Shown here: positions 1 to 11,163 of the stretch, piece after piece | Numbering within the stretch: position 1 is the stretch's first letter | Layout: each line of letters begins with the position of its first letter | NCBI GenBank assembly: GCA_019059635.1 | Contig: JAGVRJ010000002.1 | Location: 2,356,001-2,420,000 of the forward strand | DNA from: Proales similis | Taxonomy: Eukaryota > Rotifera > Eurotatoria > Ploima > Proalidae | DNA: 64,000 bases | Direction of reading: 5' to 3' | Translations under genes and position numbers: made by a program | The notes under the pieces: generated by a model | Seen by the model: only the letters and a program-made list of their open reading frames with translations | What the model was told of the DNA's origin: nothing | Database searches by the model: none

Positions 1-2
1 GC

Positions 3-191
3 TCGCCGAACGCTTTTTTCGGCCCATGTTCGTCTGCAACTAATCATAAAAAGAATCGCTCACGATCGGGCCTTAAGCTTTGGAAATGCATTTGGATTTT
101 GTCGTGCTGGCAAGTATTGATGGTTGCTTTTATAGCGGCAATCAACAAACGTGATCGACTACACAAGCGAGAAGCTTTTAGCGCGTTTTAG
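3..191 (+). other. Open frame entering from the left edge, possible membrane-protein tail
   Basis: The frame is open from the window edge to a TAG at 189-191 (about 62 codons). It contains a hydrophobic stretch that could span a membrane (WILSCWQVLMVAFIAAI), followed by a basic tail (NKRDRLHKR). That arrangement would fit the C-terminal end of a membrane protein whose gene lies mostly outside the window. No family is recognised and no splice site or poly(A) signal confirms it, so it may be chance. Confidence 0.2.
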
Positions 192-429
192 AGGAAGCCG
201 AGACTTGTTGCTTGCTAATCGAGCGCTCGTTTTAACTTGGGGCATCGAATTTATTTTAGCACACTTGGAATGAACGAAAAGAGGAGCAAAAATAGTCGAC
301 GTGAAGGACCGCTGTGAGCATTTGCAAGGACGTGCTTTTTGAGCCGTTTCTCCGTTAACTTCGACTCAATTAGCGTAATATGTAGATGTTCAAGCTCAGA
401 CTTTTCACGTCTAATACGGGCTTCTCTGC

Positions 430-609
430 TCGAGTCAGGCACAGCTCAATTATCCATTAGCCTTGAATAGTCTACTCGGCAGCGAGCCTACTTGCGTGAG
501 AATAAGAGAAAAAATTGAGCAAGACGGCAGAATCCTCGAGGCAGAAGGTGCTGCACGTTACGTGCTTCCAACTCTATTGATTGATGGAAATGACGCGTTC
601 GATGCGTGA
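430..609 (+). other. Possible terminal exon of an unidentified plus-strand gene
   Basis: After an AG at about 434 the plus strand reads openly to TGA at 607-609. The composition looks coding (REKIEQDGRILEAEGAARY, then VLPTLLIDGNDAFDA). An overlapping minus-strand frame at 251-442 also looks charged and helical, so strand and status are uncertain. NAA40 ends at 722 on the other strand, which would make the two convergent. No product is recognised. Confidence 0.2.
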
Positions 610-721
610 GCAAAGCGGTTTATTCCCTCCCAATCGATGATTTTTTTTCTTTTTTGATGCTGTGGCTTTGACGTGAATCACTTCACAGCTTGGCTGCTGT
701 CTCAAGCCGTGCTATTTTTAG

Positions 722-1803
722 TTAAAACAGTTTACTCAAGATTTCGTAATCCAGATACGGATTCTCCTCATTCATGTCAGTCTCGTCTCTTTCGTACCTT
801 CGAACAATTTGAGCTGATCCGACCGACCAGAAAGAAGAGTTCCCTCGCCTTACTTCATGACTTGTTTGAAAAAGCCCTGTCCGAGTTGGTTATATTTCGA
901 GCATGTGAGCATGAGCTTGTCAAGTTCGAGTCTAGTGAAAAGTGAAATGCGAGCTTTAGAGAGGCTTTCTCTTGGGTCGGTTTCTTGCCGGTTTACTTTT
1001 GGCAAAGCGTCTCGAGAAATTGCATTATGGAACGGCCGATTCCCAGTCGTCTGAAATCGGGCTCGATTTGAAGCTCGTAGCTTTGAAGTTAAAATTGGAC
1101 GCTTGAACGCTTCGCAACAAATAGAATTTGAAAATCAATACCAATAAAGCACCTCGTCGTCAAAGTCCATGTCGAAACGAAAGTGGCTAAACGCGGCCAA
1201 TCTGCCGCTGCTCATGTCGTTCACAATTAAATAAAACGCTTTGGAATCGAACATTTCATTTCGTTTCTCATCCGGATTCCAGCCGTCTTCCGAGCGCTCG
1301 TAGCTGAATTTTTCACAAGTGGAACTTTTCTATTTGTGATGAAAAATAACACGCACTCACATCGACTTCATGTTGTCTTCAAGCAGACGAAAGCACCAGC
1401 TCCTACAATCGGCGTCCAAATCCCTCGACCTAACAGTTCTCACCCGGAGCTTGCGCCTGTGAAGCACATGGTGAACTCTGGTTTTTCATTTGCTGACCAA
1501 ATCTGACAATTACCCGTCTAGGGCGTCGATAATGGACGGATATGATATGAAATCAAGAGGGTCGTCGATCTAATTTGCGATTTTACTTCAAACGACAAAA
1601 AGTTCAATCAAGTAGGCGTCAACTACCTGATTGCATCGCTGAATTTTCTCCGTCACTTCCTCCATGTTTTCAATGCGATTCGATTTAAAAAACCTCAAAA
1701 TTTCTATTCGAACTCTGTTCCGTGACAAGTCTCTCTTGGCTGTGCTTGACGAATCATACCTAACATTCGACAGGCAAACAGACGAACCGCTAAAAACTGG
1801 CAT
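722..1803 (-). CDS. NAA40: N-alpha-acetyltransferase 40 (NatD)
   Basis: NAA40 acetylates the N-terminal serine of histones H4 and H2A. Splicing across short introns restores the family order: an N-terminal helix (VDAYLIELF), the block DDPLDFISYPSIIDALDG, a segment ending NMKSM, the ERSEDGW and AFYLIVND blocks, the diagnostic AFSHFRFDMDFDDEVLYCYE, the acetyl-CoA loop RRLGIGRSIMQFLE, KLMLTCSKYNQLGQGFFKQV, and a tail ending YEILSKLF before TAA at 722-724. These blocks follow vertebrate NAA40 almost one to one. The start at 1803 (MPVFSG) is the first ATG; a downstream ATG at about 1665 (MEEVTEK) is an alternative. It is divergent from the PLAC8 gene beginning at 2113, with about 310 bp shared upstream DNA. 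Exon borders are my own reading. Confidence 0.9.
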
Positions 1804-2112
1804 TTTCTTTCTCTCACAATTGAGGAGTGTCTGAGTGCGTAGAATGCTCTTTTAAGCAACGATAATCAGGCGGCGATAAAGGGAATAGCAAACTAAAGCA
1901 GTATAAGCGACAACGAATAGAATGCGGCGATAAGAGCTTTTCTTGATTACGTGCTCTGAATACTATCTTACATGACGGTGATTAACTATTCATAAAAATT
2001 CGAGCTTCGCATGACGATAAAGTCAGATAAAACGTTAGTCCGTTTGTCATTTAAATACATTCGGTTTTCGTTGAGCCCGAGCTCCATTCAGAATATTTTG
2101 TTGAACTAAAAA
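1804..2112. other. Intergenic, divergent NAA40/PLAC8 upstream region
   Basis: This 309-bp AT-rich stretch separates two genes transcribed away from each other. An AT-rich TTTAAATA element lies about 60 bp before the PLAC8 start. I see no gene in it. Confidence 0.5.
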
Positions 2113-2643
2113 ATGGCAAATTATCAAGCGCCCAACTACCCCTATCCGGCTCAAGGGTAAATATTAGCCGCAATCATGTGACTTGGAGGCAGCACTTAAA
2201 CGAAATTATGAAGCGCCGTGACTGCTGTTGTTCATCAGCCAGGCAGCCGACGAGACTGGAACCATGGCCTTCTTGGATGCTTCGACGACTGTGGCGAGAC
2301 CATTTTTGCCTACTTTTGCTTTCCATGCTATCAAGTGAGACTGTTTGGTGAGGCTGGCGAAGACTGCTGCAGCTGTCTCTTCGGCGGTCTCATTCCGCTC
2401 CGAACCAAAATTCGCACAGAGCGAGGCATCGAGGTAACGCGCTCGATCAAGTTTTTTTTGGCAGCAAAATTCTAAAACCCAAACAGGGCTCGATTTGCAA
2501 AGACGCTTTCGCAGTTTCTTTCTGCCACTGCTGCGCTGCGGTAAGTCAATTGAACTAAAACAATTTATCTGTTCTGATTGTGATCGTCTCCAAAACAGGT
2601 GCAAATGATGCAAGAAATCAAAGATTCAAGCTCACTGATTTAA
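2113..2643 (+). CDS. PLAC8/cornifelin-family cysteine-rich protein, copy 1
   Basis: Four exons join into a protein of about 110 residues. It has a proline/tyrosine-rich N-terminus (MANYQAPNYPYPAQG) followed by the PLAC8 domain: RDWNHGLLGCFDDCGETIFA, then the Cys-rich core CFPCYQVRLFG, CCSCLFGGLIPLRTKIRTERG, GSICKDAFAVSFCHCCAA, and VQMMQEIK. The CC/CXXC spacing and the R-x-R-x-x-x-G-I-x-G step are typical of PLAC8, cornifelin and plant FW2.2 relatives, which are small membrane-associated proteins of varied and often unclear role. The last exon begins after CAG at 2598 and ends with TAA at 2641-2643. An AATAAA follows at about 2737. A close paralogue lies at 4102-4642. Confidence 0.85.
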
Positions 2644-2847
2644 ATGCCAATTATGACCATGCAGCACTTGGCTTGTTTAGACCCGTTGGCCATTTCGAAC
2701 TAGCCGAAATGGAACATAGACCTCACTCGTTTGAAAAAATAAAATTGAATTTAGAAAACAGACTGAACGCACTTTTTATTGTTTTACTTTTAGGTTAACA
2801 TTTTTTTTTTCTCGATTTCATTTAGCCAAATCCAATAAAGCGCAGCG

Positions 2848-3509
2848 TCAGTCGAATTGGGTAAAAACAAGCGGAGGAGAGTTGTCGAATTCGTCGTCAT
2901 TTTCTTCTCCTTCCTCTTCCTCCTGGTCCTGAGGGTAATCACTTTCAGTTAGGAGATGACCGCTGTGCATCTTATCAATCGGCTGGTTGATATCGCTCTT
3001 TTCCACTTTGAAATAGCCACGGTGGCCTGTGGCCTGACTGAATTTGGCCGAGCCGTCAGCTATGTTCAATGTTAGACTTTCGGCTGACGAGTTGGACCTT
3101 GTCGACGCCTTTTGCTGATCTTGGATCACTGTCTTCTTCAATTCGGTTTATTAGTTGGACCGAGACGAGCTGCACATGGGCCTGATTGAGCTTACCGCTT
3201 TGTAACTAGTTCTCTTTATGGCAATGTAAATTTTTTGTCGATCGATCGCCTCCAGTTGAATGTTTAAAAGCTTTAGGATTTCAAAGTTTTGACTAACACG
3301 CTTCAGCTGGTCGATTTGCTCGACGGCCAATTCCAGCTGAGTGAGCGCGTCGTCAAATTTGCCAGTGTTCACTAATTCTTCGGCTTTGCGAACACATCTC
3401 TGTGCCTGTTTTTGTACTCAGAGAGTGAGAATCTGTTTGAAGCGAGAGGCGTTTGAGAAAAAAAAAAAGAAGCACACGTACATTGGTCAGCAGAGAATTC
3501 ATCGCTCAT
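2848..3509 (-). CDS. Small MIT-like helical protein with acidic tail
   Basis: Three exons give a protein of roughly 170 residues. The start ATG (3507-3509) opens MSDEFSADQ, spliced to LQKQAQRCVRKAEELVNTGK, then FDDALTQLELAVEQIDQLKR and further helices up to KRTSYKA. This looks like a microtubule-interacting-and-trafficking (MIT) three-helix bundle of the type found at the N-terminus of NRBF2, VPS4 or spastin. The second half is polar with an acidic run (QDQEEEEGEENDDEFDN) and ends LVFTQFD before the stop at 2848. NRBF2 (autophagy PI3K complex) is the nearest guess by length and layout, but I see no diagnostic C-terminal motif, so I leave the symbol empty. It is convergent with PLAC8 copy 1 and head to head with the TATA box at 3642. 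Confidence 0.6.
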
Positions 3510-3641
3510 CCGAAACGCCAGTGTCCGCGGCGTTCAACAGACCACTGACTTGCTAATTGCGCACTGAGAGTAGGAAAATTCTTGTCCGCGCAATTATAGA
3601 CAACAGAAATTCCATTTCTATGCATCAAAATTGGCCCCATA

Positions 3642-3649
3642 TATATAAG
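3642..3649 (+). promoter_or_regulatory. TATA box
   Basis: A perfect TATATAAG stands in a GC-flanked context. It predicts a start about 30 bp downstream (around 3672-3680), which could serve the PLAC8 copy 2 transcript through a 5'-UTR intron (a GTATGT donor lies at 3735) or the short open frame at 3737. Confidence 0.6.
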
Positions 3650-3736
3650 TAGGATAGCTCGGCTCATATACTCTCGCTCGTCAAGTTTGTTGTGTCTTCA
3701 AGTCCCCAGAGGAAACTAGACACTTGTTTGACTAGT

Positions 3737-3835
3737 ATGTGTGGGTGCGAAAACTGCTTGCAAATGATAACTGTGTTGTTTCTAGTCACTATTGGCGATT
3801 ATCTATTTTCAATTTTACTTCTGACCAAGATTTGA
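3737..3835 (+). other. Possible 32-residue hydrophobic micropeptide frame
   Basis: The first ATG downstream of the TATA box opens a frame MCGCENCLQMITVLFLVTIG and onward to TGA at 3833-3835. It holds a Cys-rich start and one membrane-spanning stretch. The same bases include GTATGT at 3735, a good intron donor, so the frame may be intronic for PLAC8 copy 2. No family is recognised. Confidence 0.25.
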
Positions 3836-4101
3836 TTTTGCCGGGTTCAAATGGACCAATCGAAATTTGCATTGGAAAATAGGTGAATCCGAAACACTAG
3901 CAACTGATAATCAACAGATAGAAGAGTAGTGTGTAGCATTGATCAAGCAAATTTTTCGTTTTTATCTTTATTTTTCCTAGCAACCGAGACGCTAGCTCTT
4001 GTGGGAGAATAATTCTTGCAAATGTATTTAAAGTGAATCGTTTGGTCCGGCGTTCATCAAAAAAACAATTAAAATTAAATTGCGCGGCATTTGAATTGAG
4101 C

Positions 4102-4642
4102 ATGGAATTAGACAACAAGGTTCATCCAGAGACAATTATCTCGTATGCAAATTTTTCGCGATTGACGCTTGAGCTCCGAATATTCAATTAAGAACTCATT
4201 TGCAAGGCAGCCGGGCGCAGTTCAACAGCCCGTTTCGTTGAGGGACTGGAGCCATCCGTTGTGTGACTGTTTCACCGATTTCGGGGAATGCATATTCGCC
4301 TTTATCTTTCCTTGCTTTTACGAGTGTCGCCTATTCGGCCTAACAAAGGAGGGATGTTGTAGCTGCCTGTTCGGCGGCCTTCTTCCGCTCAGAACCAAAG
4401 TTCGAACCGAGAGAGGCATTCAGGTAGCTTAATGTTCATTTTAAAATCGTCTCAAGTTTGTCTAAATTAGTTATCACCACTAAGGGCACAATTTGCGGCG
4501 ACTTTTTCACCGTCTATTTCTGCACTTGCTGTGCAGCGGTAAGCGCTCTTGTTCATCTGATTATCCCAATTGTTTGTATTAAGCATCAAATTTCAAGATA
4601 CAAATGTCTCGTGAGATCAAAGAAACTCGGCCGATCATATGA
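4102..4642 (+). CDS. PLAC8/cornifelin-family cysteine-rich protein, copy 2
   Basis: This has the same exon plan as the gene at 2113: a short first exon (MELDNKVHPETIIS) with GTATGC donor, a main exon QPGAVQQPVSLRDWSHPLCD through CLFGGLLPLRTKVRTERGIQ, an exon GTICGDFFTVYFCTCCAA, and a last exon IQMSREIKETRPII ending TGA at 4640-4642. Intron positions and phases match copy 1, so the two are a local duplication, with the MIT-like gene now between them. It carries the PLAC8 Cys motifs (CDCFTDFGEC, CCSC, CTCC). The N-terminus is shorter in proline than copy 1. It is convergent with MRPL15 (stop at 4798). Confidence 0.85.
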
Positions 4643-4797
4643 TCGTCGAGCAAAGGTCGAACGCTGTTCTGTTCAAAGCCTCAATTGTCCGAGTCGAAGA
4701 ATAAAATTCAAAACGATTTCAGGCTTTCGCGTTTTATTTTCGCTTTCTTTTGTTCACATTTTTTTTGAACACGGACGCCGGTAGGACGAATGCAAAA

Positions 4798-5848
4798 TCA
4801 ATTTCGGTAGTAGTCAATCCATTCCTGATCAGTTGGCTTGAGCACGACTTGATCCTTCAAATTTACTATCCAGCCCGGCTCAAGGCCGTGCCAAATTTGC
4901 CGCGGGTCCTTTTCCATTCGAAACATGGCCAGATCATTGCTCAGATCGGGCAGCTCGTAGCCGTACTTTTGCGCCAATTTAAGTCTTTCTTGTCGAATTT
5001 GGTCCGGATTGGCGAGGTAGCCTCGATTGCTCGCGCTCGTGTAGTATTCGATCGCGTTGAGCGGAGGCGTACCGTTTCGAGGGATCGGCTTGCCTCTGGA
5101 GAAGAATTTTTGTGTGTCACTCATGGCAGTAACACATTCTCTGTCGTAGTATTTGCTGGTTATCTTGCCACCGTTCTTCTCAATCGCAGCGATGGCCAGC
5201 TCGGACCGAACCCACTGGACCTCCAAGTTCACTTTTGCCTTGAACAAATCTGCGCCCTAGATCCTTTAAGCATAAACAAAAGGCGCTTGGTTCAGAGCGA
5301 CAGGCGTCAAACCTCGTCAGTCAGCTGAATGCCAAACTCGCGCTTATCCGGATTGATCATTAAAACTTTGGTGTTGCAAATACTGGTCAAATCTATCGGC
5401 TCGTTGGGATCGAGACGACCGAGATCGATTAGACGCTGTAGTTGGTAAAGTGACAAGGGCACATATTGCCGCATTAAACTTGACTAGGCGTCAAAACTGA
5501 GCTCAATAGTAAGCTATTCGCTGATACTTACTGATGGTTCTGGTAATAGTACTCTTTGGGCACGCGCAAATATCCTGGAGTGCTGACCTGGAAGCCGAGT
5601 CTTGGCCGGGACATTCGCTGAGCGGCGCCCTTGTGATCGGCGCCAAGCTTGTATTTGGCATCTTTTCCACGAGGCAGCTGCAGCTTAAATCACAATCAGC
5701 TAGAGAGGCGGTCGAGCGTTTCTGTTCAAGGTACATGCTTTACCTTTTGCTTTCTGGCCTTGGCCGCTTCGGGCAGATCGCGAATGTTGTTCAGCGCAAC
5801 CCGAGGCAAGCTCCTCAACATGGATAGAGCTTTCTCAACCGTGCTCAT
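4798..5848 (-). CDS. MRPL15: Mitochondrial large ribosomal subunit protein uL15m
   Basis: The protein belongs to the large subunit of the mitochondrial ribosome. The start at 5848 gives MSTVEKALSMLRSLPRVALN, matching the SLPRVSLANL block of animal MRPL15. Later exons carry PRLGFQVSTPGYLRVPKEYY, LIDLGRLDPNEPIDLTSICN, then a last exon with FKAKVNLEVQWVRSELAIAA, IEKNGGKITSKYY, NRGYLANP, KYGYELPDL, KDPRQIWHGLEPGWIVNL and LKPTDQEWIDYYRN before the stop. The C-terminal extension after the L15 core is specific to the mitochondrial protein. At least three short introns interrupt it. It is divergent from CEPT1 at 6712 with an 860-bp upstream gap. Confidence 0.95.
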
Positions 5849-6711
5849 TTCTCAACTCTTGCTCTACTTTCCAGTCCGAACGCGAAAATGCGCCTGATGA
5901 TTGTAGTTTGCAAACAGGGGCTATTTTGCATTCACGAGTCGATCTCAACTTGCAGTCTAGTCGATGTTGATCCTGCATTTGTCTTCGGGCCGTTTGCCAT
6001 GTCTGTTTGATTTGATATTCTGAGCTGAAACGCCCGACTCTGAGCATAAATGTCTGCGTGCGTGCGAGTGTGTGTGTATGTGTGGTGTGGTGCCATCCAG
6101 ATGAAAACATTTTGCAACCTCTCTATTCTGGCATTTGCCATAAAGAATTGACGCCGATCGATGCCGATCAAAAGAATTCGTTTGTTGAGAAGGTCACGTG
6201 ATTCAATGTTATGCGTTTGACGCATTTAAGCAATCACGATAAAAATAATGAATTATGGAGGCTGCGCAGAAGGCATCGTTGGATTGTGAAAGTATCGGCA
6301 CACACATCGAGCTCAGTGCCTTTTCAATTTTCTTATTTTCGAGGCGACAAGGCAGACACGAGAGAAATGTCGAGTGCGAGATTAGTCGCCATTGGCGTCG
6401 TTGTCGTCGTCGTTGTTTGGTTAAAAAATTATTTTTGCCCGATCCACCCCAATAGATATAGTCTCAAGTATGCAGAAAATATATGACATAATTCTCGCTC
6501 ATAATAGAGATATACATTTCAGTGGGAAATTTGCTCGCTATTTTGACTCGTCACTATTTAGATCGTTTGTTTCCAGAAAGCGACCGAACGACCGAAGCAA
6601 AGAGAAGAGGAAAAGCTCACCAGTTGAGACCAGTGACTGCAAATCGGTGTTGGCCAAATTCTTGCTGTTTAACAAAAGCAATCAACGAACGAGGCGAGAC
6701 TAAGCCCAGCA
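5849..6711. other. Intergenic, divergent MRPL15/CEPT1 upstream region
   Basis: This stretch holds a short imperfect GT tract (about 6065-6091) and AT-rich DNA near 6460-6500. Open frames on both strands overlap and lack recognisable content. I see no gene. Confidence 0.4.
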
Positions 6712-8372
6712 ATGTCTAGATTTGATCGTCGATTCCAACCGTCAACGCCAGGCTCGTCGCCCAATCGGCTCTTGAACCGAATCGACCACTTCCGCAGCAA
6801 CACTCTGCCGCAAGCCGAAGGCAGGATAAAAGAAAAACTCGACGAAATGCAACCGGTCTTGTCGGCGGCTCAGCTAAAAAATCTGGAGAAACACAAGTAC
6901 TCGTGCAGCGGATCTACTCTTCTCGATCCCTATTTTCAAGTCTACTGGTGCTGGCTAGTCCAGCAAGTGCCCGACACAATTGCGCCCAATCTGCTCACTC
7001 TGACTGGCTTGATTTGCAACATACTGACCAGCATGATCATGATCTTCTATAGTCCGGAAGCGAATAAAGACGTAAACTGTGATTGACTTGGGCTAAATCA
7101 TGAACATCTCTGATGAGCAATCATTCTAGATTCCGTCTTGGACTTTGATCCTCAGTGCGATCGGCCTATTTGTCTATCAATCGTTGGACGCAATCGATGG
7201 AAAACAAGCGCGTCGCACCAACTCAAGTTCGCCCTTGGGCGAACTGTTCGACCACGGCTGCGATGCTGTTAGTCTGAGTATGAACTAATCTCTGCTATTT
7301 GCGGAAATTTATCCGTTTCCATGTCGAGTTTAATAATTTGACCTACTTTTAGTTTTCGTCACCATCTCCTTCTGCATTGCCATGAAACTGGGCGATTCTC
7401 CCTGGCTCATGTTCGCGTTATGCTTTAACGCAATGATCGCTTTTTACACAGCGCATTGGCAAACTTATGTGACTGGCTCGCTCAAGTTTGGCAAAATAGA
7501 CGTGACCGAGGCACAGACGGCAATCTGTTTTATTTACCTGATCAGCGGACTGTTTGGCCAAGACATTTGGAATTACACGGTAACAGTCCTTCTCTTGTCC
7601 TAGCTGCTATTCGCTTATTGTTTTTTTTTTATAAATAATTTTGTTCATGACCTCACCAGCTACCGATAGTTGGCGCAGAGCTTCGATTCGTTCCGATTCT
7701 GATAACGTTCTGGGGCTCGTTGGTCTCCGTCTACTCGAACATAAGCATTATATCACAAGGTGGAATTGGCAAGAACGGCTCTAGTGTGGCTGTAAGTATT
7801 CAATCGTTCGATCGCCTGAGCTTTTTGTCAACGAGCAATTAAACATCAAAGGAGACCAGTATCGTGTTTCCGGTGTTCCCGCTCATGCTCTTTTTATTCT
7901 TGGCCTTCTCGATAGCCAACAAATCGGAGACAGTCTACTTGGAGAACGCCTGTCTCTACGTGCTCACATTTGGCATTGCGTGGTCCAAGATAACTTCCAA
8001 ATTGATTGTAAGCAAAACAGCTCTCGTTTTATGTGTTGGTCCATTTTTCCTAAATCGCGCTTCACGCGAAAGGTGGCTCACATGACAAAAGGTGAAATAT
8101 TTCTATTTGACTCGTCGCTACTCGGTCCCGTTCTGCTCTTGCTTAATCAGTACTTTGGTTTCATTTTGCCCGAGTACTATGTTCTAATTACCGCTTTTGT
8201 AAGTAGAGTACCTATCGACCCTTGTCGACTGGCCAGTTTTAAATTTGCCTCTGTTTCAGATCGTTGTGACTTTCGAGTGGCTGAAATACTGCAGCAAAGT
8301 GTGTTTTCAAATATGCTCACATTTGAATATTTATTTGTTGAAAATCGGTCAAGCCGACGCCAAACAGACTGA
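6712..8372 (+). CDS. Choline/ethanolamine phosphotransferase (CEPT1/CHPT1 type)
   Basis: It transfers phosphocholine or phosphoethanolamine from the CDP-alcohol to diacylglycerol, the last Kennedy-pathway step, in ER or Golgi membranes. About seven exons (first 6712-7071, second from 7130). The catalytic CDP-alcohol phosphotransferase motif [20 protein letters not shown] continues GCDAVS, giving D-G-x2-A-R-x8-G-x3-D-x3-D with all key residues. Before it lie the family segments [19 protein letters not shown] and [20 protein letters not shown]. Several hydrophobic spans follow, then [19 protein letters not shown] and a terminal exon [20 protein letters not shown], very like CEPT1. The start at 6712 is the only ATG giving the full N-terminus. 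CEPT1 and CHPT1 cannot be separated from sequence reading alone. Confidence 0.92.
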
Positions 8373-10425
8373 TTAGAAGACATGGACCATTAGACGTTTA
8401 CTTCCTTTTATTTACTTCCCCTCAGTAATCGACTGAATGCAAAATCGCTTTCGTCCTCCTCTTTTAACTTGTCGATCCTCTTCCCTGGCCTCTTTTCTGT
8501 TGTTCTGTTTCTTTTCCTCTGCTCTTTCTCTTCCTTTTCTGTCTTCTCTCTTTTTTTTTATTATCATTTCAATACACACAAGACATCCTTTTATGACCAA
8601 TTGAAACAGTTTTTTTGGCGTTCAATGCATTAAAGTAACATTTACAGCTGAAGTAATCAAAACGAAGGAATAAAACAATAAAAGACAAGTTACGCGAAAA
8701 TTTAAAAAAAAATCTGCAGGAATAACAATCAAAAACAAAACATGCCGAGCAGCCGAGCTAAAACCAGTTCAATTTGACACCAAAGTCGACGGAATGAGTG
8801 GATTTGATCGTTCATACACAAACACACATCCACTCTTTCTAATGTCTTCTACTTTTCGCTTCCTTCTCATTTTAGAATAGAATAAAATAAAATCAAGCCG
8901 AATTCGCATTCCGAGCAGCTACTAACAAGACCCAAGTATGGACTAGAGGGAATTTTCAGGTCACCAGTTGAAGCATTCTTTGAAATGGCACTGCGGTCGA
9001 CTGACAGACACTCAGATCTATGGCATTTTAGAAGCAAAAGGCTTGCCTTAGTGCATGAAAGATGTAGAAAGGAGAGACATTTAACAAAAAAAAAGCGAGA
9101 ACGAGGCAGAAAATGTCGCCGGGCTTTGAGATGGCTATGAATCAGAGAGATAGACGGGCGAAAGTTTTACCTTTTTCGGCTACTCAGGACACGTTCGACT
9201 TTGCGGGCGAGCGGCAAGACAGTAAATGTTTGCGTTGGGGGCGATTCGGGATTAAGAAACGAGCGTAGCGATTATTTGTCTAGAAGCAGCAAACAGACTC
9301 GAATAAACTGCTGTGCTGCCTACAACAAGCCTTGTTTGCGTTTTATGCTAAACAAGAGCGCTGGTCCCTATAATAAGCGGTCTATCCGGGCAATCATAGA
9401 GTGGTAGACCACTGCTCTTTTTCTTAAACGCTTGTCTCATTTCAAACAATTTTTTCTCTATCCCTATCTGTCGGCCCACTCAATCTTTCTCTCTCTCCCC
9501 CCTCCAAACTCGCTCTTTTTCCTATTTTATCCTTTCGTTGCTCTCCTCTTCGTCGGTTCGTCCATTTTTCTAATTTTTCATTTTTGTATTTTTGAACTAC
9601 TCCGAACAATGGAGTAGTTTAGTTTTGTTTTATGAAGACGCAGCCAACTAGCAAGCGCTAAATAAAAAGCAATAAACGAATGGTAAACTTTTGCCTCTAA
9701 AGGGGGGCCTTCTACTTTCACGCACACGCAATCGTGCCTGGCCGTGCCTTCGCGTTCGCTCACGCACACACACACACAAGCTCATAATTGTATGTATGTG
9801 TCGCCTTAGAGTGACGTGAGTGAGCTAGCGAGTTACGTAATAATTTTTGCAATGAATCGTAGTTATAGTGATCAAACACCAACAACGAAAAAAAAAATTG
9901 TCCCTCTTTCGTAAAAAAAGGCAGTCGTGTGACATAGAAGCCATTCACGTCTCTTATTCGACTTGCTGTGCCTTCAGGAAGCTAAATTTGTGTGTCAAAT
10001 CGCGTCGACTATTTTCCTTCACTGGAGTTGAATGCAGTATGCCTTTTCATCGTCGGTTGGACCTGGCCTTTTTTCCTCTCTCTCTCTCTTTCCCTTTCAC
10101 TTTTGCTCGCATAATAATCTCTGCTCATCTCTTCATCATGAATAAAATTTAAATATTGATTCGGCTCGAATCATCAAAATTTGAAATATCAAACTCGAAT
10201 AAAACACATTTGCATTTTTATTCGCGCATTTCTATTATCTTTTGATTCATATTTGATCGTTTAGAAATCGATAGAAAGGCTTGAGCAGAGAAGAGTAGAA
10301 AAAGAGGCAAATGTTGTTCAGACTGACAACTTGAACAGTCGACATCATCACATCGATCATCGCGAGCAGATAAGGAGAGAAATATTCGCGCCTCGCCTCC
10401 GAGACAAGAAGACAAGCACGCTTAA
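8373..10425. other. Gene-poor 2-kb stretch, pyrimidine-rich
   Basis: It begins with the probable CEPT1 3' UTR and then holds long C/T runs on the plus strand (around 8440-8560, 9480-9560, 10075-10110), a short AC repeat at about 9764-9779, and scattered AATAAA. Short open frames exist on both strands but none is supported. The last part is probably the promoter and 5' UTR of the small gene at 10426. Confidence 0.4.
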
Positions 10426-10785
10426 ATGAAATTCAGTTTCGATGAAATTCTCATCGCCGTCTTCCTTTCGTTTTCCTTTCTCTTCATACTGGTCTGGTCG
10501 GTGGCCATGCTCAAATGGCGCAAGGTCTACATATACACTCTGGTTCCATGTCTAAAGTAATTCGCTTTGCATTACTTTGGTCTATTGAGTCTAAACCGTT
10601 CGTTCGATCCTAAACTAAGAAAACCAGTGAAAAAGAGCAGCGCACAACTCCAAGACTATGAACCGCCGGTGCTTCAAGTTGTAACCTCCAATTCGTCCTC
10701 TGATCCAAGCCAGAACGAAACTTTAGACACGACCTTGGAGACAAGAACAGACGCCTCGACTTCAAACGCAACAATCGAACATTGA
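10426..10785 (+). CDS. Small single-pass membrane protein
   Basis: Two exons give about 98 residues. Exon 1 (from the ATG at 10426) encodes MKFSFDEILIAVFLSFSFLF and runs through ILVWSVAMLKWRKVYIYTL, one strong membrane span followed by a basic stop-transfer segment. A GTAATT donor and an AAG acceptor (about 10619) join it to a polar, Ser/Thr-rich tail KPVKKSSAQLQDYEPPVLQV ending TSNATIEH. The topology is probably N-out/C-in. It resembles small integral membrane proteins such as SMIM13 in layout only. It stands between CEPT1 and TRAP1 on the same strand. Confidence 0.55.
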
Positions 10786-11163
10786 TCAATCAGTCATTCC
10801 TTCTCTGTGCCATCACATATCATCATTCGCCTTTTTTCGGCCATTCGTTTTTATTCTTTGGTTCCTTGGCCTCTTCTTTTTTTTTTTTCTATTCGTTCTA
10901 ATTTAGAGCACATCGACTAAGGTTGTAAATTTCGATAAGCGATCATTATCATTTTGATGCGTAGAGACACCGACCGAAATAAAGACAAGTCAACATGATC
11001 CGCTCTCTCTGGGCGTACGAGCTTGTAAAAACCTGATTTGAGTTGTGCACGTGCAAAGAGGGCAAAAATTAAGCAACGCTCGCTCAGCAAATACTAACGC
11101 CCATCTCGTTAATTTTGATTTCTCGCTTCGTTTTTCGAACCAAAAGAGCGAAATTTTTGCAGA
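10786..11163. other. Intergenic between small membrane protein and TRAP1
   Basis: It contains the 3' UTR of the upstream gene with a poly-T run (about 10877-10890) and AATAAA at about 10978, followed by TRAP1 upstream sequence. No gene seen. Confidence 0.5.

Noticed and set aside
9201-10152. Several 60-95 codon frames in the CEPT1-small membrane protein gap
   Set aside because: Low-complexity C/T-rich DNA and lack of splice or domain evidence; they look like chance.
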